Assembly (NCBI RefSeq): GCF_014205135.1
Contig: NZ_JACHMY010000001.1
Location: 1,116,001 to 1,180,000, forward strand
From: Kribbella italica
GTDB lineage: Bacteria > Actinomycetota > Actinomycetes > Propionibacteriales > Kribbellaceae
Direction: 5' to 3'
Length of the DNA stretch: 64,000 nucleotides
The notes below the pieces were generated by a model that saw nothing but the letters and a program-made list of their open reading frames with translations, searched no databases and was not told the origin of the DNA. Made by a program: the position numbers and the translations under genes. Shown one piece after another: positions 9,455 to 19,265 of the stretch (position 1 is its first letter; each line of letters begins with the position of its first letter).

Positions 9455-9606
9455 TTCGCGCCCACAGTCCCCCGAGTCCGCCGATGCCCACCACTGTCCA
9501 ACCTCCAGCGCCCGCCCGGTCCCACGCTCAGCAGCGAGCGACCGAGCCCGGAATCGGTGGATTGATCAGTGGTGGGCGTCGCCCTCGCCCGCTCCGCGTC
9601 CGGCGC

Positions 9607-9718
9607 CCCAGGCCCCCTGCGTCCCGATCCACCCCCAGGCCGCCCGCGTCCCGATCCGCCCCAGGCCGCCCGCGTCCCGATCCGCCCCAGGCCGCCTGCG
9701 TCCCGATCCACCCAGGCC
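9607..9718. repeat. 26-bp tandem repeat, about four copies
   Basis: A unit beginning CCAGGCCGCCCGCGTCCCG and ending ATCCGCC repeats about four times with 1-3 changes per copy. It fills most of the 415-bp space between the VOC gene and the convergent secreted-protein gene (9315-9729). Apart from this repeat and the hairpin at 9427-9454 I see nothing in that space. Confidence 0.75.
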
Positions 9719-9729
9719 CCTTGTGCCCT

Positions 9730-10860
9730 TCAGCGGCAGGCCTTCGGAGTGCTCGACCGGTGAGTGCCCACGGCGGCGTACGGCTGCTCAACAGTCCCAC
9801 CGGGAGCAGCCACACCCACCGCCCACAAGCAGCGCCCGACCACGGTCGACCCGTGCAGATACCCAGCACCGGGGGGAGCGGTCGTCTCGACAAAAGCGTT
9901 GCCCGACAGCTCAGCCACGATCGGCTCCTGCGTGGTGGGATCCCCGCCAACAGCCACCGGACGCCCGTCGACGAACTCCAGGTCGTGGAACTGCCCCGTC
10001 CGCACCGGCGCCGCGACCTCGGTCCACTTCTTCCCGTCGAAGTGCAGCGCCAGCGGCTGCCGCCAGAACTCCTCGCTCGGCTTCTCACCCACCGCCCAGA
10101 TGTCGTCCGCCGCGCGCACCACCAGCTGCGCGATCTCGAACTGCCGATCGGTCGGCATGTCGATCGGCAGCTTCACCTCCCGCCACGCCTTCCCGTCGTA
10201 CCGGGCCATCCCACCGATGCCCGCCGCCCACACGTCCTGCGGCGAAACCTGCTCGAGGTCATCGAGATAGATGATGTGCTGCAAGCCCGCACTCGGCAGC
10301 GCCGTCCACTTCCCGCCGGCGTACCGGCGTACGGCGGTCTGGTAGTTCCCGTCCGCATCAGTCGCAGCCTCGCCGACCAGCACCCCTGCTCCAGCGGCCG
10401 TCACAGCCGTGTACTGCGAGGAGCCGGCCACCGGCTCGACCGGATTCTTCACCCGGCTCCACGCCATCCCGTTCCAGCGCTGCAGCAACGCCCGGTCGCC
10501 GTTCTCCGGGTCCTCGGTCGCGCCTACCGCCCACACGTCGCTCCGCGAGCGAACGAGCAGATCGTCCAACCGACCGTCCGCCACGGAACTCTCCGTACGA
10601 CGCCAAGCCTTCCCGTCCCAGTACGCCGCGAGCGGGTGGAACCGCAACGCCTCACCGTCCTGCTCGAGCGAGATCCCCACACTCCACTGCGCGCCATCGG
10701 CACGCTCGGTCGTGTAGAGCACCGCGGTCCCCAGCTCGGTCGGCGTCTCGGTCCAGTCGATCGGCGCCGGCGCGGCAGCACCCGCCACGGTTGTCGTGAG
10801 CAGCAACCCGGTCAGCACAGAGGTCAGCAAGGCAAAGCCCTTCGTCGTCGGAGTCTCCAC
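9730..10860 (-). CDS. secreted beta-propeller-like protein, function unknown
   Basis: 376 residues with an N-terminal signal peptide (KGFALLTSVLTGLLLTTTVAGAAA, cleavage probably after AGA-AA). The mature part has repeated blades of the form DVWAVG(x)n RWNG..W, at about residues 110, 215, 255 and 345, each with a tryptophan-rich turn, as in Kelch/WD-like or galactose-oxidase-like propellers. No catalytic residues or cell-wall anchor are evident. The GTG start at 10860 has no clear Shine-Dalgarno. The gene is downstream of recQ on the same strand, with a 279-bp gap that probably contains its promoter. Confidence 0.75.
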   Translation of the reverse strand: METPTTKGFALLTSVLTGLLLTTTVAGAAAPAPIDWTETPTELGTAVLYTTERADGAQWSVGISLEQDGEALRFHPLAAYWDGKAWRRTESSVADGRLDDLLVRSRSDVWAVGATEDPENGDRALLQRWNGMAWSRVKNPVEPVAGSSQYTAVTAAGAGVLVGEAATDADGNYQTAVRRYAGGKWTALPSAGLQHIIYLDDLEQVSPQDVWAAGIGGMARYDGKAWREVKLPIDMPTDRQFEIAQLVVRAADDIWAVGEKPSEEFWRQPLALHFDGKKWTEVAAPVRTGQFHDLEFVDGRPVAVGGDPTTQEPIVAELSGNAFVETTAPPGAGYLHGSTVVGRCLWAVGVAAPGGTVEQPYAAVGTHRSSTPKACR

Positions 10861-11139
10861 CCCGTACGACGCGCCGACCTCCCCAACGCGTTACCCCCGC
10901 CGACCCGCCGAGCCGCCGACCCGCCGAGCGACGAGCCGCCGACCGCCGATCGACGAGCCGCCGGGCCGCGGAAACGCGTTACCTCCGACGAGCCGCTGAC
11001 CGACAAGATCAGGGATCGACAGCACCGAGCACAACCCGAACAGCGCGATGCACAGGTCGCCGACGACCTCGGTGCCACTACGCACACCAGACGCCGCACA
11101 GCGATCCCTGCCGCTCAACCCGCGAGCCCGCCCGCCCAG
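10861..11139. other. intergenic region with twin AACGCGTT sites and a simple repeat
   Basis: The region between recQ and the propeller gene holds a CCGCCGA/GAGCCGCC low-complexity run, flanked by two copies of AACGCGTTAC (about 10889-10898 and 10975-10984). The core AACGCGTT is a perfect palindrome; the nearer copy is about 30 bp upstream of the propeller start. No convincing gene is seen here. Confidence 0.4.
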
Positions 11140-12978
11140 CTACTCCGCAGCCAGCGCCTCCAGCACCCCCTCGCCGTACTTGGCCAGCTTGTTCTCGCCG
11201 ACGCCGCTGATCTTGCCCAGCTCCGTCAACGAGCCCGGCAGATCGGTCGCGATCTGCCGCAGCGTCGCATCGTGGAAGATCACGTACGCCGGTACGCCCT
11301 GCTCCTTCGCCGTCGCGCCCCGCCAGGCGCGCAGCCGCTCGAACACCGGCGCCGCCTCGGCGGGCAGGTCGACGACCTTCTTCTTGCTCCCGCCGCCCGA
11401 CGACTTCGACCGCCCGACCCGCTCGGGTTCGCGCCGCATCATCACGTCGCGGCGCCGACCGAGCACCTCGGCGCTCTCGGCCGTCAGCAGCAGCGTGCCG
11501 TAGTCACCTTCGACAGTGAGCAGCCGCTGGGCCAGCAGTTGCCGGATCACCCCACGCCACTCGGTGTCCTTCAGCTCGGTCCCGATGCCGAAGACGCTCA
11601 GGTCGTCGTGCCGGAACTGCTTGATCTTCTCGGTCGTCTTGCCGAGCAGGATGTCGATCACCTGGCCGGCGCCGAACTTCTGGTTCCGCTCGTGCTGCAG
11701 CCGGTACACCGTGGAGAGCAGCTTCTGCGCCGGGATCGTGCCGTCCCACGACTCCGGCGGGACCAGACAGGTGTCGCAGTTGCCGCACGGCTCGCCCTGC
11801 TGGCCGAAGTACGCGAGCAGCTGGACCCGCCGGCACTGCACGGTCTCGCACAGCGCGAGCATCGCGTCGAGGTGTGAACCGAGCCGGCGCCGGTGCGCCG
11901 CGTCGCCTTCGGACGTGTCGATCATCTTGCGCTGCTGCACGACGTCCTGCAGCCCGTACGCGAGCCAGGCGGTCGACGGCAGACCGTCGCGACCCGCGCG
12001 TCCGGTCTCCTGGTAGTACCCCTCGACCGACTTCGGCAGGTCCAGGTGCGCGACGAACCGTACGTCGGGTTTGTCGATGCCCATCCCGAACGCGATCGTC
12101 GCGACCACGACCAGGCCGTCCTCGCGCAGGAAGCGGGACTGGTTCTTCGCACGCGTCCGGCTGTCCAGACCGGCGTGGTACGGCACGGCCTCGATCCCGT
12201 TCTGGGTCAGAAAAGTGGCGGTCTTCTCGACGCTGTTACGCGACAGGCAGTAGACGATGCCCGCGTCGCCGGCGTGCTCGGTGCGCAGCAGGTCGAGCAG
12301 CTGGCGCTGCGGGCTGTCCTTGCCGACGATCCGGTACTGGATGTTGGGCCGGTCGAAGCTGGCGACGAAGTGCCGCGCCTCGGTCAGGTTCAGCCGGGTG
12401 GCGATCTCGGCGTGCGTTGCCTCGGTCGCCGTCGCGGTCAGCGCGATCCGCGGAACGTCCGGCCAGCGCTCGTGCAGCTCCGACAGCATCAGGTAGTCGG
12501 GGCGGAAGTCGTGCCCCCACTGGGACACGCAGTGCGCTTCGTCGATCGCGAACAACGAGATCTTGCCCTGGTCGAGCAGCCGGACCGTCGCGTCGACCCG
12601 CAGCCGCTCGGGCGCCAGGTAGAGCAGGTCGAGGTCGCCGGCCAGGAAAGCCTGCTCGACCTCGCGACGCTGCTCGAAGTCCTGCGTCGAGTTCAGGAAG
12701 CCGGCCCGTACGCCGAGCGCGGTGAGCGCGTCGACCTGGTCCTGCATCAGCGCGATCAGCGGCGAGATCACCACCCCGACGCCGGATCTGACCAGCGCGG
12801 GGATCTGGTAGCACAGTGACTTGCCGCCGCCGGTCGGCATCAGGACGAGCGCGTCCCCACCACCGACGACGGTCTCGATGATGTCGCGTTGCTCCCCGCG
12901 GAACGCGTCGTACCCGAACACCCTGTGCAGGACCTGCAGGGCTTCGGAGTCTGGCAGTTCCGGTGTCGTTTCGGCCAC
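11140..12978 (-). CDS. recQ: ATP-dependent DNA helicase RecQ
   Basis: 612 residues, the normal length of bacterial RecQ. It is a 3'-5' helicase used in recombination and fork repair. Seen in order: motif 0 ([12 protein letters not shown]), Walker A ([12 protein letters not shown], about residue 50), DEAH box with aromatic loop ([18 protein letters not shown], about residues 145-162), motif VI ([10 protein letters not shown]), the RQC zinc site ([11 protein letters not shown]...CGNCDTC) and a C-terminal HRDC domain (residues about 530-605). All key residues are present. The GTG start at 12978 places the family start MxxxxxALxxLxxVFGY correctly. Confidence 0.96.
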   Translation of the reverse strand: MAETTPELPDSEALQVLHRVFGYDAFRGEQRDIIETVVGGGDALVLMPTGGGKSLCYQIPALVRSGVGVVISPLIALMQDQVDALTALGVRAGFLNSTQDFEQRREVEQAFLAGDLDLLYLAPERLRVDATVRLLDQGKISLFAIDEAHCVSQWGHDFRPDYLMLSELHERWPDVPRIALTATATEATHAEIATRLNLTEARHFVASFDRPNIQYRIVGKDSPQRQLLDLLRTEHAGDAGIVYCLSRNSVEKTATFLTQNGIEAVPYHAGLDSRTRAKNQSRFLREDGLVVVATIAFGMGIDKPDVRFVAHLDLPKSVEGYYQETGRAGRDGLPSTAWLAYGLQDVVQQRKMIDTSEGDAAHRRRLGSHLDAMLALCETVQCRRVQLLAYFGQQGEPCGNCDTCLVPPESWDGTIPAQKLLSTVYRLQHERNQKFGAGQVIDILLGKTTEKIKQFRHDDLSVFGIGTELKDTEWRGVIRQLLAQRLLTVEGDYGTLLLTAESAEVLGRRRDVMMRREPERVGRSKSSGGGSKKKVVDLPAEAAPVFERLRAWRGATAKEQGVPAYVIFHDATLRQIATDLPGSLTELGKISGVGENKLAKYGEGVLEALAAE

Positions 12979-13025
12979 GCGGCGATTCTACGGAGGTCGC
13001 GAGGTTCGCGGGGGGACCCTGTGGA

Positions 13026-13448
13026 TTACTTGGTCTCGCCGGCGTACGTCCCGACGCTCCAGACGTTGCCCTCGGGATCGGTGACGGCGAACCCGCGCGA
13101 TCCGTAGTCCTCCTCGCGCATCTCGCGCAGCACCTTCGCACCGGCCGCGATCACCTGTGGATAAAGGGAATCCGGATCGTCGTGAACGAGATAACTTCCC
13201 TGTGCCTGGCCGACGAAGCGGTCGAACTCATTGGGTTCGGCGTTGCGGTCGACCGAGCTGACCATCACCCCACCACCGTGCGGCCACAGCAGTTCGGCGT
13301 GCGCGATCGATCCCTCGGCGACCCCGGGGTAGGAGGCGACCAGCGTGAACCCCAGCCCTTCGGTGAGGAACTTCAGTGCGGCCTGTCCGTCGCGGTAGAT
13401 CAGCGTCGGCCAGACGCCGATCCGCCCAGTGCTCTGTGTTGTGTTCAT
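13026..13448 (-). CDS. VOC-family protein
   Basis: 140 residues, one VOC domain: GVWPTLIYRDGQAALKFL at the start and FAVTDPEGNVWSVGTY at the end, like the PhnB/bleomycin-resistance-like group. Start ATG 13448 overlaps the stop of the AraC-type regulator gene by 4 bp (ATGA), so the two are translated together. This suggests the regulator controls or is controlled with it. Substrate unknown. Confidence 0.85.
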   Translation of the reverse strand: MNTTQSTGRIGVWPTLIYRDGQAALKFLTEGLGFTLVASYPGVAEGSIAHAELLWPHGGGVMVSSVDRNAEPNEFDRFVGQAQGSYLVHDDPDSLYPQVIAAGAKVLREMREEDYGSRGFAVTDPEGNVWSVGTYAGETK

Positions 13449-14287
13449 GTCCACGACTCTGCCTTCTCCACGAGAGGTTCGTCTTGAACGTATGGGAGTT
13501 CCTCGGCGATCCACTGCCGCGGCGAGCAGCCGGCGAGCGCGTTCCACTCCCGGGACAGGTGCGCCTGGTCGGCGTAGCCGAGATCGGCGGCCAGATCTGC
13601 GAGTTTGGTCCGCGGCGCGTGCTTCAGCCGCTGGACGGCTTGCTCGAAACGCATCACGCGGGCAGCGACCTTGGGCGCGAGTCCGTACTCCTGACGGAAA
13701 CGTTCGGTCAGGTGACGCCGGCCCCAGCCGACCTCGGTCGCCAGGTCCTGTACGCCGACGCCGCCGCTGGTCTGTGCGAGCCGTTGCCAGGCCCAGCAGA
13801 TCTCGGCGCGGGGCTGGGGGACAGGCTCGTTGCGCCAGGCCTCGAGCAGCAGTTGCTCCACCATGGCGAAGCGCTGCGCCCAGCTGGGTGTCTCGCGCAG
13901 TTGCTCGCTGAGCTCGCGGGCGGGCCGGCCGAGTACGTCGTCGAGCGGGACCACGATCGAGGCCAGCTCGCTCGGTGGGAGACCGAGCAGCGCGCGGCTG
14001 CCGGCCGGCGTGAGCGCAAGCTGGAGCCCGGCCCGGTTGGGGGACTGGCCGATCCGCACGGCTGTCGAGTGGAGTCCACCGGCGAGGGTCTCGAACTTCT
14101 GCGTCGGCGCGTCCGGCCAGGCGATGCCCAGCGGCTCGTCCAGCGTGATCACCACAGTCAGCGACCGGGAGGGCAGCCCGCGGTGCAGCTCGGGCGGCTC
14201 CCCGCGGTAGTCGTAGCCGATCAGGTCGTCGAGGTACGGGCGCAGCGCGGGATGCACCCGGTGCGCCTGCAGCTCGAAGTCCTCCAT
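13445..14287 (-). CDS. AraC-family transcriptional regulator
   Basis: 280 residues. The C-terminal ~100 residues form a double helix-turn-helix of AraC type: VQDLATEVGWGRRHLTERFR then LADLAADLGYADQAHLSREW followed by SPRQW. The N-terminal half is a cupin-like effector domain (RSLTVVITLDEPL, LHSTAVRIG) related to DUF6597-type sensors. Coupled by a 4-bp overlap to a downstream VOC gene. The regulated signal is unknown. Confidence 0.9.
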   Translation of the reverse strand: MEDFELQAHRVHPALRPYLDDLIGYDYRGEPPELHRGLPSRSLTVVITLDEPLGIAWPDAPTQKFETLAGGLHSTAVRIGQSPNRAGLQLALTPAGSRALLGLPPSELASIVVPLDDVLGRPARELSEQLRETPSWAQRFAMVEQLLLEAWRNEPVPQPRAEICWAWQRLAQTSGGVGVQDLATEVGWGRRHLTERFRQEYGLAPKVAARVMRFEQAVQRLKHAPRTKLADLAADLGYADQAHLSREWNALAGCSPRQWIAEELPYVQDEPLVEKAESWT

Positions 14288-14325
14288 CGCCCCAGGCTAG
14301 ATCGCGGACCCGACAAAAGCTCCCC

Positions 14326-15372
14326 TCAGACTGGGCGGCGGGCGATGACCAGGCGGCCGAAGTCGGTGCGGGCCAGACGTTCGATCTCGAAACCCGCGGT
14401 CTTCGCCTCGTCGGCCAACTGCTTGGCGGTCCGGCCGAACGGCACACCCCAGCCGTGCGCGACCAGCTTCCGGAGGCTGTACGCCGGTCGATCGGCCTCG
14501 TCCGGTTCGGGCTCCATCTCCTGCATCAGCAGTACGCCGCCTGGCTGCAGCACCCGCAGCAGCATGGCGAGCGTCTCCGCTCGGGTCTGCTCGGGGAAGA
14601 ACGGCTGCGCCCAGAACGCACCGCTGAACCTGTCCGCTTCGTCCAGCTCCCGCGCATCCATCACCCGGATGTCGATCCGATCCGTCACGCCGAACGCCTC
14701 CGCCCGTCGTACGGTCTCAGCGGCGACCGTCGGGACCAGCTCGATCGCGACGGCCTCCATCTCCGGGTACAGGGAGGCCAGCGTCAGCGTCGCGCAGGCG
14801 ACTCCGCAGCCGGCGTCGAGCCACGGGCCGGCCTTGATCGCGGCGGACAGCTCGGGCAACTGCGGGACGAAGATCTGCTCGTACAGCGCCTTCGTCACGG
14901 CGCCTGCCGCGCCACCCGCCGCGCGAGCGACCACGAGCGCGTCCGGCTCGGTCAGCGGCAGCGGTCCGGGCTCCTCGGCCGCCGTACGGGTCAGCCGTGT
15001 CATCAGTTCGGAGCGATCGAGCAGGTCGTCCAATCCGATCCAGGCATCCGCGGCGGCGAGCGCCTCGAAGGATGCGCTCAGCTGTACGTGCCCGTCCAAC
15101 TGTTCCACGATCCCGTGCGCCTCGAGAACGGCGAGGACGTCGGTCAGCCGGTCCGGCGGCAGGCCGGAGAAGTCGGCGAGCGCGGCGAGCTCGCGGCGTT
15201 CGAGGAGGAACTGCGTCCACCCACGGTCCCGCAGGGACGTCAGCAGGGCCAGCGCCTGGGCACCGTTCGCCCAGGTCTCCACCTGGTCTCGCGCGGCGCG
15301 GGAGAGCGCGAGCCGCTCCATCGGGTCTGATCCGGTGGTGGCTACCGGTACGGCGTCGTCAAGTGTGCTCAC
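14326..15372 (-). CDS. class I SAM-dependent methyltransferase with winged-helix head
   Basis: 348 residues from GTG 15372. Residues about 20-100 look like a winged-helix dimerisation domain (LLERRELAALADFSGLPPDRLTDVLAVLEAHGIV). The Rossmann domain begins at GPWLDAGCGVACATLTLAS (motif I, about residue 185), followed by AIELVP (motif II) and VMDAREL (motif III). That order is typical of O-methyltransferases of natural-product type, but the substrate cannot be predicted. It is divergent from ilvD across a ~200-bp control region. Confidence 0.8.
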   Translation of the reverse strand: MSTLDDAVPVATTGSDPMERLALSRAARDQVETWANGAQALALLTSLRDRGWTQFLLERRELAALADFSGLPPDRLTDVLAVLEAHGIVEQLDGHVQLSASFEALAAADAWIGLDDLLDRSELMTRLTRTAAEEPGPLPLTEPDALVVARAAGGAAGAVTKALYEQIFVPQLPELSAAIKAGPWLDAGCGVACATLTLASLYPEMEAVAIELVPTVAAETVRRAEAFGVTDRIDIRVMDARELDEADRFSGAFWAQPFFPEQTRAETLAMLLRVLQPGGVLLMQEMEPEPDEADRPAYSLRKLVAHGWGVPFGRTAKQLADEAKTAGFEIERLARTDFGRLVIARRPV

Positions 15373-15574
15373 AGGGACAAGATGCAGGACGGCGCGCGAC
15401 GTTCGGACACTCGCCCTGGGGCGTGGCGACTTCCCGTCGTACGCGACGCGAACATCCCGTTGGAACCAGGACGTGGCCGGGTGAGCTGCCGGGATGTGGG
15501 ACCGGCGTTTCGGCATTCGGGACGGGAGTGGCAACATGCTAGGTGAGCAGTCCGAGAAGCGAGGAGATACCGTC

Positions 15575-17425
15575 GTGCCTGCATTGAGGTCCCGTACTGT
15601 CACCCACGGTCGCAACATGGCGGGCGCCCGCGCGCTCATGCAGGCCTCCGGGGTAGCGCGGGAGGACTTCGGCAAACCGATCATCGCCGTGGCGAACAGC
15701 TTCACCGAGTTCGTGCCGGGGCACACCCACCTCCAGCCGGTGGGCCGGATCGTGTCCGAAGCGATTCACGCGGCCGGTGGCATCGCGCGCGAGTTCAACA
15801 CGATCGCCGTCGACGACGGCATCGCGATGGGCCACGGCGGCATGCTCTACAGCCTCCCGTCGCGCGACCTGATCGCCGACTCGGTCGAGTACATGGTCGA
15901 GGCACACTGCGCCGACGCGCTGATCTGCATCTCCAACTGCGACAAGATCACCCCGGGCATGCTGATGGCCGCGCTGCGGCTGAACATCCCGACCGTGTTC
16001 GTCTCCGGCGGACCGATGGAGGCCGGCCGGGCGACGCTGGTCGACGGCACCGTGCGCAAGCTGGACCTGATCGACGCGATGTCCGAGGCGGTCAACGAGA
16101 ACGTCTCCGACGCCGACATCCAGCGGATCGAGGAGAACGCCTGCCCGACCTGCGGGTCCTGCTCGGGCATGTTCACCGCGAACTCGATGAACTGCCTGAC
16201 CGAGGCGATCGGCCTGTCCCTGCCCGGCAACGGCTCGGTCCTGGCCACCCACACCGCCCGCAAGGCCCTGTACGAGAACGCCGGGCGCACGGTCGTCGAG
16301 ATCACCAAGCGGTACTACGACACCGACGACGAGAACGTGCTGCCGCGCAACATCGCGTCCCGCGCCGCGTTCGAGAACGCGATGGCGCTCGACATCGCGA
16401 TGGGCGGCTCCACCAACACGATCCTGCACCTGCTGGCCGCGGCGCAGGAGGCCGAGGTCGACTTCGGGCTGGACGACATCAACGCCGTCTCCCGGCGGGT
16501 GCCGTGCCTCGCGAAGGTCGCGCCGAACGTCGCGCCGGGGGGCACGTACTACATGGAGGACGTGCACCGGGCCGGCGGTATCCCGGCGATCCTCGGTGAG
16601 CTGTACCGGGGTGGTCTGCTGAACGAGGACATCCACACCGTGCACAGCGACTCGATCGACGAGTGGCTGAAGACGTGGGACCTGCGCGGCGGTTCGCCGT
16701 CCGCGGAGGCCGTCGAGATGTGGCACGCCGCGCCCGGGTGCGTGCGGTCGGCGACCGCGTTCTCGCAGTCGGAGCGTTGGGACACGCTGGACACCGACGC
16801 GGCCGGCGGATGCATCCGCGACAGCGCGCACGCGTACTCGACCGATGGTGGCCTGGCGGTGCTGAAGGGCAACCTGGCCGAGGACGGCTGCGTCGTGAAG
16901 ACCGCCGGCGTCGACGAGTCGATCTGGACGTTCCAGGGCCCGGCCGTGGTCTGCGAGTCGCAGGAGGAAGCCGTCGAGAAGATCCTCGCCAAACAGGTCC
17001 AGCCCGGCGACGTCGTCGTGATCCGGTACGAGGGCCCGAAGGGCGGGCCCGGGATGCAGGAGATGCTCTACCCCACGTCGTTCCTGAAGGGCCGCGGCCT
17101 CGGCAAGGTCTGCGCACTGGTCACCGACGGCCGCTTCTCGGGCGGTACGTCGGGCCTGTCGATCGGCCACGCGTCACCCGAAGCAGCCTCCGGCGGCACC
17201 ATCGCGCTGGTCCAGGACGGCGACCAGATCCGCATCGACATCCCCAACCGCTCGATCGACCTCCTGGTCGACGAGACCGAACTGGACGCCCGCCGCGTGG
17301 CCCTCAACGGCATCTACGCCCCCAAGTCCCGCGACCGCAAGGTCTCCCAAGCCCTCCGCGCCTACGCCGCCATGGCCACCAGCGCCGACAAGGGCGCAGT
17401 CCGAGACGTCACCAAACTCGCCTGA
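15575..17425 (+). CDS. ilvD: dihydroxy-acid dehydratase
   Basis: 616 residues, the family's normal length. It converts 2,3-dihydroxy-isovalerate or methylvalerate to the 2-oxo acids, the common third step of valine and isoleucine synthesis. The GTG at 15575 has GAGGAG upstream and gives the classic start [20 protein letters not shown]; longer in-frame starts at 15494 and 15538 are not needed. Fe-S ligands are seen in [10 protein letters not shown] and in [19 protein letters not shown], and the C-terminus has [16 protein letters not shown]. It ends 8 bp before a strong hairpin. No other ilv gene is in the window. Confidence 0.97.
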   Translation: MPALRSRTVTHGRNMAGARALMQASGVAREDFGKPIIAVANSFTEFVPGHTHLQPVGRIVSEAIHAAGGIAREFNTIAVDDGIAMGHGGMLYSLPSRDLIADSVEYMVEAHCADALICISNCDKITPGMLMAALRLNIPTVFVSGGPMEAGRATLVDGTVRKLDLIDAMSEAVNENVSDADIQRIEENACPTCGSCSGMFTANSMNCLTEAIGLSLPGNGSVLATHTARKALYENAGRTVVEITKRYYDTDDENVLPRNIASRAAFENAMALDIAMGGSTNTILHLLAAAQEAEVDFGLDDINAVSRRVPCLAKVAPNVAPGGTYYMEDVHRAGGIPAILGELYRGGLLNEDIHTVHSDSIDEWLKTWDLRGGSPSAEAVEMWHAAPGCVRSATAFSQSERWDTLDTDAAGGCIRDSAHAYSTDGGLAVLKGNLAEDGCVVKTAGVDESIWTFQGPAVVCESQEEAVEKILAKQVQPGDVVVIRYEGPKGGPGMQEMLYPTSFLKGRGLGKVCALVTDGRFSGGTSGLSIGHASPEAASGGTIALVQDGDQIRIDIPNRSIDLLVDETELDARRVALNGIYAPKSRDRKVSQALRAYAAMATSADKGAVRDVTKLA

Positions 17426-17432
17426 CCCCCTC

Positions 17433-17459
17433 GCGCGCCCGGCCCCCGGCCGGGCGCGC
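17433..17459 (+). terminator. ilvD terminator hairpin
   Basis: GCGCGCCCGGCC (17433-17444), loop CCC, GGCCGGGCGCGC (17448-17459): a perfect 12-bp GC stem 7 bp after the ilvD stop. Its right arm runs directly into the tandem array that follows; no U-tract remains. Confidence 0.75.
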
Positions 17460-17580
17460 GTGCACCACCGCGCGTGCACCACCGCGCGTGCACCACCGCG
17501 CGTGCACCACCGCGCGTGCACCACCGCGCGTGCACCACCGCGCGTGCACCACCGCGCGTGCACCACCGCGCGTGCACCAC
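17454..17580. repeat. 14-bp perfect tandem array (CACCACCGCGCGTG)
   Basis: From 17461 the unit TGCACCACCGCGCG recurs about 8.6 times without a single change, ending at 17580. The first unit grows out of the right arm of the ilvD terminator (GGGCGCGCGTGC). Because 14 is not a multiple of 3, all frames read through it as the same 14-residue cycle, which creates spurious ORFs on both strands. Confidence 0.95.
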
Positions 17581-18770
17581 CCCGCGAACACCACCCAGGG
17601 GGCAGCGCGGGCCGCTCCGGGCGGGCACCACTCGCGAGGACCACCCCGCGGGCACCACGGGTGCGAGCGCCACGGCGTGGGCAGCACCGCGGGTGCAGCA
17701 GCACGCGGGCATCACCCGGCGAGCGGCGGGACCATCGGGCGAGGACCACCGCGCGCGAGCGGCACGCCCCGAAGCACCGCCGGGCGGGGGCCACCGTGCG
17801 AGCACCACCCCGTGAGCACCACCGGGCGGGTGGCACCGGCGCGGGCAGCACCCGTTAGCACCACCGGGCGCGCCGCACCGCGGGTGCAGCACCGGGCGAG
17901 GGAGCACCGGGCGGGCGCCACCCACGCGGGCGCCACCGTGCGAGCACCACTCCGCGGTCACCAGCGCGCGAGCAGGCCCCGCGAGGATAAGCGCCGCGAG
18001 CACCACGCGGGGAGCACTCCGCGAGCACCGCCGGGCGGGCACCACCGCGTGGACAGCACGGCGCGAGAATCACCCCGCGAGCAGCACCACCGGGTAAGCA
18101 GCACCCTGCACAACCCGGGCACTTAGCGCCGCCGCGCGGGCACCACCGGGCTGCACCACCAGCAGCCGGGCACACCTCGCGGCACCACCACCCCGCAAAC
18201 ACCGCCGCGCGGGCAGCACCACGCCGTAAGCACCACCGGGTGAGCAGCAGCGCGCGACGACGACCGGGTGGGCGCTACCGCCCGGGCACCGCTTCGCGAG
18301 GAGCAAGCTCGAGCGGCACCACTCGGGCAACGCCGGGCGGAGACCACCGCGCGGGCGGCAGCGCGCGAGGACCACTGCGAGCACCACCGAGCGAGCAGTA
18401 CCGCGCGGGCAACCACCCTGTGAAGCGGTACCGCGTGAGCAGCAGCACGCGGACAGCACCACCCGGTACACCATCGGGCGCCACCGCGCGAGCCGCACGG
18501 CGCGAGCACCCACGGCGCGAGGACCACCGCGCGGGCAGCAACACCGGGCGAGCGGTACCGCGTGAGCAGTGGCACGTGGGCAGCACCTCGTGAGCACCGC
18601 CGGGCGGGCGCCACTCCGCGGGCAGCACAGCACGGACACCACCACGCGGACACCACCACGCGGGCAACACCACCGGGTGAGCAGCGGCCCGGATGCGCCC
18701 CGGGTGAGCAGCAGCGCGTGAGGGCTGCCGGGCGGGCGCCACCGTGCGGGCCGCACTCCGCGAGGATCGC
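17581..18770. repeat. 1.2-kb degenerate extension of the array
   Basis: The DNA continues as imperfect 11-15-bp variants of GCGCGAGCACCACC, GCGGGCACCACC and GTGAGCAGCACC. The top strand is C/A rich and the bottom strand is dense in GGTGGTGC. Several frames on both strands are open for hundreds of codons, but all encode only the repeat (ARAPPR-like or WCSRGGARAV-like) and have no domain or ribosome site. I see no gene here. Confidence 0.8.
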
Positions 18771-18916
18771 TTGCGACGAGTGTGGGGCTGGTGGGAGAGC
18801 GGTGGGCTTGGTTGCACGGGGTTGCCAGCGGCGGGTGGCGGCGTCAGGTGGTGGCGGTTTGGTGGGCTGGGTTGGTGGTGGGTTTGAGGTGGGCGGTGCC
18901 GGTCTCAGGTGTGATC

Positions 18917-19232
18917 TGCGCGAGGACTCAGCGCGCGGGGGAGTGGGGTTCGCGTGGGTCGGTGTGGTCGTGGCCTTGCGGGTTCGCGCGCATTCGGCGC
19001 GGTGGGCGTCCGGGGAGTCATGGGGTCCGGTGGGCGTGTGGGTAGTTCACGTGAGGACTCAGCGCGGCGGGGTGTGAGGGTGCGGGTAGTTCGCGCGAGA
19101 ACCCAGCGGGGGGGGGTGAGGGGCACGCGTAGGTCACGCGAGGACTCAGCTTGGGGCGGCACGCTTAGGTCACGCGGGGATTCAGCGGGACGGCGGTGGG
19201 GTGCATGCACGGGAGTGCGGGGATTCAGCGTG
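18917..19232. repeat. dispersed GAGGACTCAGC repeats, about six copies
   Basis: The motif GCGCGAGGACTCAGC or a close variant occurs near 18919, 19050, 19095, 19138, 19174 and 19218, with the upstream half also shared (GGTAGTTCACG or TAGGTCACG). Spacing is about 35-45 bp in the last five. It lies between the array and the toxin gene stop (18771-19265). On the bottom strand the units read GCTGAGTCCTCGCG. No gene is supported in this stretch. Confidence 0.65.
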
Positions 19233-19265
19233 GAGGCGCGACAGCTCGAAGGCGAGCGCCGGGGA

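Noticed and set aside
9436-11877. 813-residue rightward open frame
   Set aside because: It runs antisense through the secreted propeller gene and recQ, both of which have clear domains. It has no ribosome site and only Arg/Pro-rich composition, a GC-driven shadow.
17461-17580. CRISPR array
   Set aside because: The 14-bp units are directly adjacent with no spacers, and no cas gene is present.
16663-18202. Several long open frames on both strands in the repeat region
   Set aside because: They encode only the 14-bp repeat in different frames (ARAPPR-like and WCSRGGARAV-like) and have no start signals.
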